Assembly (NCBI GenBank): GCA_947303225.1
Contig: CAMYXG010000028.1
Span: forward strand, 1 to 11,589
DNA: 11,589 bases
Direction: 5' to 3'
Origin: an uncultured Caryophanales bacterium
GTDB taxonomy: Bacteria > Bacillota_I > Bacilli_A > RF39 > UBA660
Shown: piece by piece, positions 5,227-11,589 of the stretch
Layout of the letters: each line of letters begins with the position of its first letter
Position numbering within the stretch: position 1 is the stretch's first letter
Program-made: the position numbers and the translations under genes
Notes under the pieces: generated by a model
Told to the model about the DNA's origin: nothing
What the model saw: only the letters and a program-made list of their open reading frames with translations
Database searches by the model: none

Positions 5227-8200
5227 ATGAATAAGATTAGATTCAAAAAAATTCAAATAAATAAACAATTAAAAAAAGTGATACTATCAGGATTACTTGT
5301 TTTTGCTGTGCTTTTTTCATATTTATCTTTTTTTAAAAATAATATTATTTCATCTACTTTTTCTAAATTATTTTTAGCAGATAATGAAACAGTAGATTTA
5401 GATCATTGGGAATTATCCACTGTATTTTATGATTCTACTGTAGATGGTGGAACAACACCACTTACAGAGATTAATTGGGATGCATCGGATGGAGGCTATG
5501 GAACAGGACAAGCTAGAACTATTACTGTGCAAATAAATTATAAAAATACTAATACAGTAACTGATTATGATGTTGGAGAATTGACTATTACTATACCAAA
5601 TTTATGCTATTATTCAGAAAATAGTGGACAAAGTGATGTTGAATATAACTATGGTATTAATGATGATAGTCATGTAGGATTTGATTGGAAACTATCTTCA
5701 TATCCTACATCACAGTTGTTGAAAATATCAAATCAGTTTAAGATTGAAAAGTCAGTTAATTTAGAAGGAAGTATTCAACTTAAATACAAGATTACTCCAA
5801 GAGGTGAGTATAGTTATAAGTCTTCTGCATATCCAAAGGTAGAATATAAGCATGATGATTGTTTACATACTTTTAATATCAATGTGAAGGCTATTCTTAA
5901 TAATGAGATTTTTAGTAATAATACTTCTTATACATATCAAAGGCAATATATCCATCCTTGGGTATATAAACAATTTGAAATTGAAAAGAAAGCTAATAAA
6001 ATATCTTCATATGATAGATTGGGTGATTTTCCTGCTAATTATATCTGGGTTAAATATACTATTGAAGGAGATATTGAAACTACTCATTCTTATCCTTTAA
6101 TATTATTAAATGAGGATTATGAATATGTAGATGATTCTATTCCTCAAGATTGTGTTGTTTTTGATAAAGATGGAAATAAAATGACGAGGGAAGATGGAAA
6201 TTATATTTTTCCAGCTTCATATATGGTTTCAAAAGATTTGATGCATCCTACTGTTCGTGTTGCAACATTTTATGTTGGTTTCCCAAAAAGTGTTTATCAT
6301 GATGATAATCTTAATATTACAAATCATGTGTATTTAAGAGGAACATATTATGATGAAACTGAAAGAAAAATACTTGCAGAGGATAATTTGACAATTAATC
6401 TTTCTGATTATAATTATTCTTTTCCTGGACAGCTATATTCTATTTCAAAGACAATGGATAGTAATAGGAGTGCAAATGCTCAAGGAAAAATGTATTATCA
6501 AGGAATAATTGGTCAGGATGATGAATTATTAAACTCTGATTTAGCTTTGCTTTATGCAAAAGCGATTTATACTGGAAAGCCTATGGATGTAATAATTGGA
6601 GATGATGTTTTATTTATTCAAGATGAAAATGGCAATTATAGAAGATTATTAGATGATGAGTATTTTTTTAAAAATGTTAAGGTTAGTAATTTTTATAATA
6701 TGAATGGGCAATCGTTTAGTGCTTCAAAATATGATGGTGAGTTATGGGTTCGTTATAAAGATTCTAATGAATTTATAAAATATGGGGAAGCTAAAAATAC
6801 TACTTTTTCGGAGAATGAGAAGGTTGTTGGATACTATATTTTATTAAAAAATGTAAAAGAAAGTGTTATTACTTATTATCGTAGTGATCATTATGACTTG
6901 TCTTCTCATTGGAGATTGTCTGCGCAAATTGCTTTTACTTGTGATAAAAATCATATAAAATCTTATTCTGGTAATATATATAATTATTCTTATTTGCAAG
7001 TTTTTATTAATGATGAATTACAAAATGCAGTAGAATATTCAGATTATGTGAATAATGATCTGAAGAGTATGATTACTGAATATGATTTGAATCAATATGG
7101 AAGGTATGTTCAGCGATCATTTAATTTATCAAATTATATTAATTATTCTGTTCCTGAACAGGCCTTTACAATGTATGTTAGTAAAGCCATGAATTATATT
7201 TTACAAAATGCTGAAGAAGAAAAGTTTATGGGGCAATCTAAAATCCACTTTTATTTGAATTCAAATAAAGGAATTACAAAACATGTTCTTACCAATTATT
7301 ACTTAAATTCTAATCATTTACTAACGGTGAAGGGATGGAATCTTTATGATTTACTTCCTGATGGCATGACATTGGAGTCATCAGAAAGAGATATCATAGA
7401 TAATTTACAATTGGCAAATAATAGAAATTATCCATTAAATTCTAAGTATTTTATTGGAGATAGTAATGGTCATTTTTTTACTACTGATGAGTTGTTACAA
7501 CTCATTAAAGATAATACAAGAGTAGAAATTATTCACAATTATCATAATTCTGGACGTACATATATACATGTTGTTACAGATTTAACAGAACAGCCAATTG
7601 TTATGACGGAAGAAGTTATTAGTAGTTCCTCTTCTCGTCAAGGAATTAATATTATTGATTATATATATGATTTTTCTATTTCTTATGATTCTTATTTTGA
7701 ACGTGGCAGTATGTGGAATAATCGTGTTTTTGCTGATTATTTGATTGATAAAGTTGATGGGACACAGCCATATTATTATGGAAGTTCAGGTCAATTTGAT
7801 ATATCTAGGGTTTCTTCTTCTGCTTATCTTAATAAATATGATGATGGTGAATATGATTTTGATAAGTATGATTTTGATGAAATAGATATTAATAATAATG
7901 GAGATGCTAGTGAATATATTTCTGGCTATAATTCTTCAATGAAAATTTCATCTATTATTTCCTCTAATCAAGATGTTCAAGTAAGTGTTCAGAGTGATAA
8001 GAGTAATTTTGATACTGGTAAGGTTGAAAGTTCTAATGATAGTGAATATGTTTATAAGTTGAGGGCTAGGACGGGTAGTAATGATATTACGAATTTAGTC
8101 ATTTATGATAGTTTAGAGAAGTATGCAAAAGATTCGAATATGGAGATGGTTTTAGCTAATGATGGTAGGAAGTCTTGGAATGGAGAATTTTTAGGAATAG

Positions 8201-10524
8201 ATACTAGCTATGCTGAAAGTAAAGGATATGTTATTAGGAGTTATTATTCTGAGAATGAAGAAGTTGGATCTTTAAAAGATGATAGTAGTTGGAAATTATA
8301 CACAGATAGTGTGGATAAAAGTAAAGTGAAAAGTTTGGCTTTTGAATATTTAGATAGTGAAGGAAATGCTGCTATTATTCCTGCGAATAGTTTAACTTAT
8401 GTTTTAGTTCGGATGAAGTCTCCTAGTGAAGAGTTAAAAACTTTTGCATATAATGGTTGTTGGACGGAATGGAATGCTATTGATTCTGTTACTGGTAATC
8501 CGGTAGACTTTATTACTGGAATTAATTCTAATATTGTTAAAGTTGGTTTACCTAGTTCTGTAGAGCCAGAAGATGTAGAGATTTCTATTGATAAATATTG
8601 GAATGATCATAATAATTCTAAAGGAATGAGACCATCTACTGTTTCTATTAAAGTTGTTCCTGATGGTGATTATTCCAAAGCAATTGATGTTTCTTTAGGA
8701 GAAAGTAATGTAGATACCAATAATCATAATCATTGGAATACTCATGTTACTGTTCCAAAATATGATGATGATGGAAATAGAATTCAATATTCTTTAGAAG
8801 AGGTTCCTATTGAATTAGATGGATATTGTTATATTCCAGAGATTAATGATTATTCTATTACGAATACTTTAAATCAAACGATTCAAGTAACTAAAAAGTG
8901 GTTAGATAATCAGAACCAATATGGTACTAGACCAAATAGTATTACGATTCAATTATTTCGAAATAATAGTCATTATAAAGATTTAGTTTTAACTGGAAAT
9001 TATGTTTCTGATTGGGAAAAAGAGATTCATGTTCCTGTATTTGCTACTAATGGAGAAGAATATCTATATTCTTTTAAGGAAATAACAGTTAATCATTATA
9101 TGACTCATTATGATGAATCATCTAATACTTTTACCAATATTCTTAGTGAAGATACAAGTATACAAATTACAAAAGAATGGTTTGATCGTGATAATCAATA
9201 TCATACAAGACCTGAGTCGATTCAGGTAAAAATACTTCGTAATGGAGAGGTCTATAAAACAGTTTCTTTAACAGGATCTACTAATGTTTGGAATAGTGAA
9301 TCTATTTCTGTACCTAAGTATGATGAAAATGGTGCTCTTTATCAATATACGATTTTAGAAGAATCTAATGATTCTTATGGATTTGTTGAATATGATCAAG
9401 AACAATTCAAAATAAAAAATACTTTACGTCAAAATATGGACCTTATTATTACGAAAAATTGGATTGATTCTAATAATGAGTATCATACAAGACCTAATCA
9501 TTTAAAAGTTACGATTTATCAGAATGGTCTTGAGTATCAAGAAGTAACTTTGAATGGTGATGATAATACTTGTATAAGTAGTATTGAAGTTCCTAAATAT
9601 GATGAAAATCAAGAAGAATATCAATATACCGTAAAGGAATCTAATGAAGATATTATTTTAGAGTATTCAGATATTGTATATGATGGTACTACTATCACTA
9701 ATAAATTAAGTAAGAGTCAAAATATTTTGATTTCTAAAAAATGGATTGATTATTCTAATCAATATAAAACTAGACCAGAATCTTTAAAGATAACCTTATA
9801 TCAAAATAATAATATTTATCAAGTTATTGATATGAGTGGTAGTGGTGATACATGGAGTAAAGAATTAACTGATATTCCTGTATATGATGAGAATGGAAAA
9901 AAATATTCTTATGTGATCAAAGAAGAGGAAGATGTAGTTCATTCTAAGTATTCTAAGATTACTTATGATCAGACTAATTTTACTATAACAAATGAATTAA
10001 CAGAGATTCCAAAAGTAACTTTATATTTTACTGTTAAGAATGGTTATACTAATGGAGATAGTAGTAATATTTTATTTGATGATTATGGTTTGAAGAGTAT
10101 TATGAATAAATATAATCTTGATTCTAATTCAGAATACATATATAAATTTGAATTAAGAAATGAAGATACAGGAAAAATCTATGAAGGAAAATTATCTACT
10201 TTAGGAGTGTTAGAATTTGAAGATATTCCATATGGTACTTATAGAGCAGTTGAAGTGGATGATCAATACTTTGATTTTGTTAGTATGTTAAGTATTGAAG
10301 ATGTTCCGGGAGTACAATTTAAGCAAGATTCTAGGGGAGGACTTATTATTATATCTCCTACAGGAAAAGATATTATTTATGGAGCAAATATTATTAATAA
10401 GATAAATAGTCCTATTATTAATCCAAAAACAGGTAGAAATATTCTATTTATTTTTGAAGTATTATTATTAGTAGTTTTGACATTATGTTATATTAGGTAT
10501 GAAAAAAATAGAAAGCGAATTTAA
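5227..10524 (+). CDS. Giant cell-wall surface protein with five Cna_B domains and NPKTG sorting-like signal
   Basis: 1765 residues. A basic N terminus and hydrophobic helix (18-36) form a signal peptide, possibly cut after LFLA (about 51). Residues about 52-938 are Asn/Tyr/Asp/Ser-rich, predicted beta-rich, and I cannot assign them. Residues about 939-1118 (from SEYVYKLRARTG) resemble a module often seen just before Cna_B stalks in gut Firmicute adhesins; this is from memory. Five Cna_B domains begin near 1119, 1219, 1312, 1406 and 1500, each with the Lys of [IV][TSD]K.W, a Glu in Y[ST][IVLF].E or YVIKE, and a late Asn, the residues of intramolecular isopeptide bonds. A SpaA-like domain (about 1595-1725) follows, then NPKTG (1732-1736), a hydrophobic helix and KNRKRI. 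A wall-anchored fibre or adhesin is inferred. Start: GGTGAG at 5218-5223. No sortase or partner pilin is nearby. Confidence 0.93.
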   Translation: MNKIRFKKIQINKQLKKVILSGLLVFAVLFSYLSFFKNNIISSTFSKLFLADNETVDLDHWELSTVFYDSTVDGGTTPLTEINWDASDGGYGTGQARTITVQINYKNTNTVTDYDVGELTITIPNLCYYSENSGQSDVEYNYGINDDSHVGFDWKLSSYPTSQLLKISNQFKIEKSVNLEGSIQLKYKITPRGEYSYKSSAYPKVEYKHDDCLHTFNINVKAILNNEIFSNNTSYTYQRQYIHPWVYKQFEIEKKANKISSYDRLGDFPANYIWVKYTIEGDIETTHSYPLILLNEDYEYVDDSIPQDCVVFDKDGNKMTREDGNYIFPASYMVSKDLMHPTVRVATFYVGFPKSVYHDDNLNITNHVYLRGTYYDETERKILAEDNLTINLSDYNYSFPGQLYSISKTMDSNRSANAQGKMYYQGIIGQDDELLNSDLALLYAKAIYTGKPMDVIIGDDVLFIQDENGNYRRLLDDEYFFKNVKVSNFYNMNGQSFSASKYDGELWVRYKDSNEFIKYGEAKNTTFSENEKVVGYYILLKNVKESVITYYRSDHYDLSSHWRLSAQIAFTCDKNHIKSYSGNIYNYSYLQVFINDELQNAVEYSDYVNNDLKSMITEYDLNQYGRYVQRSFNLSNYINYSVPEQAFTMYVSKAMNYILQNAEEEKFMGQSKIHFYLNSNKGITKHVLTNYYLNSNHLLTVKGWNLYDLLPDGMTLESSERDIIDNLQLANNRNYPLNSKYFIGDSNGHFFTTDELLQLIKDNTRVEIIHNYHNSGRTYIHVVTDLTEQPIVMTEEVISSSSSRQGINIIDYIYDFSISYDSYFERGSMWNNRVFADYLIDKVDGTQPYYYGSSGQFDISRVSSSAYLNKYDDGEYDFDKYDFDEIDINNNGDASEYISGYNSSMKISSIISSNQDVQVSVQSDKSNFDTGKVESSNDSEYVYKLRARTGSNDITNLVIYDSLEKYAKDSNMEMVLANDGRKSWNGEFLGIDTSYAESKGYVIRSYYSENEEVGSLKDDSSWKLYTDSVDKSKVKSLAFEYLDSEGNAAIIPANSLTYVLVRMKSPSEELKTFAYNGCWTEWNAIDSVTGNPVDFITGINSNIVKVGLPSSVEPEDVEISIDKYWNDHNNSKGMRPSTVSIKVVPDGDYSKAIDVSLGESNVDTNNHNHWNTHVTVPKYDDDGNRIQYSLEEVPIELDGYCYIPEINDYSITNTLNQTIQVTKKWLDNQNQYGTRPNSITIQLFRNNSHYKDLVLTGNYVSDWEKEIHVPVFATNGEEYLYSFKEITVNHYMTHYDESSNTFTNILSEDTSIQITKEWFDRDNQYHTRPESIQVKILRNGEVYKTVSLTGSTNVWNSESISVPKYDENGALYQYTILEESNDSYGFVEYDQEQFKIKNTLRQNMDLIITKNWIDSNNEYHTRPNHLKVTIYQNGLEYQEVTLNGDDNTCISSIEVPKYDENQEEYQYTVKESNEDIILEYSDIVYDGTTITNKLSKSQNILISKKWIDYSNQYKTRPESLKITLYQNNNIYQVIDMSGSGDTWSKELTDIPVYDENGKKYSYVIKEEEDVVHSKYSKITYDQTNFTITNELTEIPKVTLYFTVKNGYTNGDSSNILFDDYGLKSIMNKYNLDSNSEYIYKFELRNEDTGKIYEGKLSTLGVLEFEDIPYGTYRAVEVDDQYFDFVSMLSIEDVPGVQFKQDSRGGLIIISPTGKDIIYGANIINKINSPIINPKTGRNILFIFEVLLLVVLTLCYIRYEKNRKRI
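8581..10008 (+). repeat. Five tandem Cna_B stalk repeats
   Basis: Units start at 8581, 8881, 9160, 9442 and 9724 and end near 10008, giving periods of 100, 93, 94, 94 and about 95 codons. Each shows K.W.D.......RP near the start, a P.[YF]..[ND]G or PKYDEN turn before the YxxxxE strand, and an N.L end. Units 2-5 share [NE]QY.TRP-like or EYHTRP words; unit 1 is the most divergent and carries a His/Asn-rich insertion (about 8710-8735). From the family, these are rigid, isopeptide-locked stalk domains. Confidence 0.92.
10420..10521 (+). other. Cell-wall sorting-like signal (NPKTG, hydrophobic helix, basic tail)
   Basis: NPKTG is followed at once by RN, a hydrophobic helix from ILFIFEVLLL to TLCYI, and the tail RYEKNRKRI. 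Overall layout is that of a sortase substrate; the pentapeptide deviates from LPXTG and resembles the N/S-P-x-T-G variants seen with non-housekeeping sortases. A plain C-terminal membrane anchor is the alternative. Confidence 0.75.
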
Positions 10525-10542
10525 AAATTGCTTTCTTTTTTT
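10511..10542 (+). terminator. Rho-independent terminator overlapping the end of the giant gene
   Basis: GAAAGC (10511-10516) pairs with GCTTTC (10530-10535); inside it AATT pairs with AATT past one bulged G. T's run from 10536 to 10542. The 5' arm lies in the last codons of the preceding gene, so the stop codon TAA (10522-10524) is in the loop. Confidence 0.8.
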
Positions 10543-10554
10543 ATACAGCTATTT

Positions 10555-10592
10555 TTGATGTTCTAAATGAAATATCTATGATAGAATATAAT
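10555..10592 (+). promoter_or_regulatory. Putative promoter of the Tim44-like gene
   Basis: TTGATG (10555-10560), a 21-bp spacer and TG-A-TAGAAT (TAGAAT 10582-10587) repeat the layout found before 2333. An overlapping TATAAT at 10587-10592 would also serve as a -10. The ribosome binding site AGGAGGG begins two bases later, so any leader is very short. Confidence 0.5.
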
Positions 10593-10606
10593 TAGGAGGG
10601 AATCAT

Positions 10607-11305
10607 ATGTTTTTTTTAATTGGTGTTTGTATTTTTATTGTATTTGTCGTTGGATGCTATTTTTTTATTAAAATTAAAATTCGTAGGATTTTAAATCAAA
10701 CAGGATTTTCAGGTATGAATTTGAAAGATGTAATTGAACAAGCTAGATTAGAAGATGAAAATACTCCTAAGTCTATTTCCGGTATAGAGAGAATTATTTT
10801 ACGTCAAATTAAGAAGGATTTTCCTGATCTGAATATTAATCAATTGAAAAGGGATTCTGAGAAGGTTATTATTGATTGCTTTAATGCAATAGAAGATAAG
10901 AATTCGAAAGGATTAAAAGGAAAATTCAAGAGTTTTGTAGAAGATATGATAAGAGATTATAAAGATAAAGACATTCATTTTAATGAGATATCTTTTCATA
11001 ATACGGTTATTTCTGATTATAAAAAAGATGGGGGAATTGTTACTTTAGTATTTACTTCTGCTTTTCAATATTATTTGGTTGTTGATGGAAAAGATAAAAA
11101 AGTTCAGGATCGAGCTAAAGTAGAATATATTTATGTACTTGATGAAAGAAAAGTTACTACATCTCAGAATGTTTTAGGGATTCATTGTCCAAATTGTGGT
11201 AGTCCAATTACTTCTTTAGGAGAGAAAAAATGTAGTTATTGTGGGAGTGCAGTAAGAGAACTATTTGGAAAAGTATTTGTTTGTAATGATATTGTTAGAT
11301 ACTAA
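10607..11305 (+). CDS. Membrane-anchored Tim44-like protein with C-terminal zinc ribbon
   Basis: 232 residues. An N-terminal hydrophobic helix (about 2-22, FFLIGVCIFIVFVVGCYFF) is followed by basic residues, so the rest is expected in the cytoplasm. Residues about 55-190 have the helix-plus-sheet layout I associate with Tim44-like/NTF2-type domains of bacterial zinc-ribbon proteins: an amphipathic opening (SISGIERIILRQIKKDFPDL), SEKVIIDCFNAIE, then beta strands ending in 'VEYIYVLDERK'. The C-terminal zinc ribbon is C194-x2-C197 and C209-x2-C212, with a further Cys226. AGGAGGG at 10594-10600 sets the start. The neighbouring frame at 11344 also encodes a zinc-ribbon protein, which suggests a shared membrane-related job, but each has its own promoter-like box. 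Family assignment is from memory and moderate. Confidence 0.68.
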   Translation: MFFLIGVCIFIVFVVGCYFFIKIKIRRILNQTGFSGMNLKDVIEQARLEDENTPKSISGIERIILRQIKKDFPDLNINQLKRDSEKVIIDCFNAIEDKNSKGLKGKFKSFVEDMIRDYKDKDIHFNEISFHNTVISDYKKDGGIVTLVFTSAFQYYLVVDGKDKKVQDRAKVEYIYVLDERKVTTSQNVLGIHCPNCGSPITSLGEKKCSYCGSAVRELFGKVFVCNDIVRY

Positions 11306-11320
11306 AAGTTTTGTTATAAT
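11292..11320 (+). promoter_or_regulatory. Promoter of the last zinc-ribbon gene
   Basis: TTGTTA (11292-11297), a 17-bp spacer and TG-T-TATAAT (TATAAT 11315-11320) form a near-consensus sigma-A promoter with extended -10. The -35 lies inside the end of the preceding gene. The transcript would start near 11327, almost on the AAGGTGG ribosome binding site (11329-11335). Confidence 0.7.
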
Positions 11321-11343
11321 GAAATAGTAAGGTGGTATGTTAT

Positions 11344-11589
11344 ATGGAGGATACTTCTGGAATTCAGGATTTACCTAGTTCTTTGGATTTTAATACTAGT
11401 GAAGAAACTACAGTTTCTGTATATCGATGTGAGAAATGTAATACAATTTTTTCTCTTGATCAGTCTAATGATACGAAAGAATGTGTTTTATGTCATCATG
11501 ATTCTATAGTAGAGGAGCAAATTCAAGTTAGCGATGAAAAAAAATATATCGTTCCATTTATTAAAAGTAAAAAAAATGCTATTTCTAGT
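11344..11589 (+). CDS. Zinc-ribbon protein, 3' end beyond the window
   Basis: The frame opens at ATG 11344 and stays open for all 82 codons to the window edge. A Ser/Thr/Glu-rich start (1-25) leads into a zinc ribbon (C29-x2-C32, C47-x2-C50), then an acidic linker and KKYIVPFIKSKKNAIS. In zinc-ribbon membrane proteins of Firmicutes, a ribbon followed by 'iiPFkitkeeA' is a familiar start, with transmembrane helices near the C terminus, so this is probably one of that group; the decisive part is outside the window. The upstream ATG at 11337 is in another frame and soon meets a stop, so AAGGTGG with eight bases of spacing supports 11344. Confidence 0.8.
   Translation, partial: MEDTSGIQDLPSSLDFNTSEETTVSVYRCEKCNTIFSLDQSNDTKECVLCHHDSIVEEQIQVSDEKKYIVPFIKSKKNAISS

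Noticed and set aside
7885..7923. EF-hand or dockerin-like calcium loop (DINNNGDASEY)
   Set aside because: It begins like a loop (D.N.NGD) but position 12 is not acidic, and no second copy or flanking helix pattern exists. The nearby YDFDKYDFDE is a short acidic repeat only.
1..11589. Mobile element, CRISPR array, tRNA/rRNA or alternative code
   Set aside because: No transposase or integrase signatures, no spaced short direct repeats, no cloverleaf-like or rRNA-like segments, and no in-frame TGA in the main genes. Local repeats are all protein-coding domain repeats.

Overview
The window is AT-rich (roughly 30% GC by eye), densely coded on the + strand, and has the look of a low-GC Gram-positive genome. 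Supporting points are a T-box riboswitch, strong AGGAGG-type ribosome binding sites, a spoVS gene, short intergenic gaps closed by U-tailed hairpins, and a wall-anchor-like C terminus (NPKTG, hydrophobic helix, basic tail). An uncultured gut member of the Bacilli is my best guess, but the sequence does not fix the taxon. The standard code fits: Trp is read from TGG and no in-frame TGA was seen in the main genes.

Layout. (1) 2-1849 is the 3' part of a secreted repeat protein: InlB/Flg_new-type repeats, a beta-sandwich linker and a C-terminal ricin-like beta-trefoil, unusually rich in paired cysteines. (2) 1934-2194 is spoVS. (3) 2333-3511 is a zinc-ribbon, polytopic membrane protein with an extracytoplasmic tail. 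(4) 3515-3740 holds a well-formed promoter and a serine T-box riboswitch (specifier UCU) controlling serS at 3843-5129. An 18-codon, serine-ending mini-ORF with a good ribosome binding site lies between terminator and serS. (5) 5227-10524 encodes a 1765-residue surface fibre: signal peptide, about 900 residues I cannot assign, a pre-stalk module, five Cna_B domains, a final SpaA-like domain and NPKTG. (6) 10607-11305 is a membrane-anchored Tim44-like/zinc-ribbon protein. (7) 11344 to the window end is the start of another zinc-ribbon protein.

Most genes look like single transcription units, each with its own terminator and often a TGn-extended -10 box close to the start codon. Two themes recur: large surface proteins (ends of the window's two big genes) and small zinc-ribbon/membrane proteins. 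No sortase, integrase, transposase, CRISPR array, tRNA or rRNA was found. The strongest leads are the archaeal-like character of the SerRS, its T-box with U where C would be expected opposite tRNA-Ser G73, the serine-ending mini-ORF, and the unassigned 900-residue head of the giant fibre.
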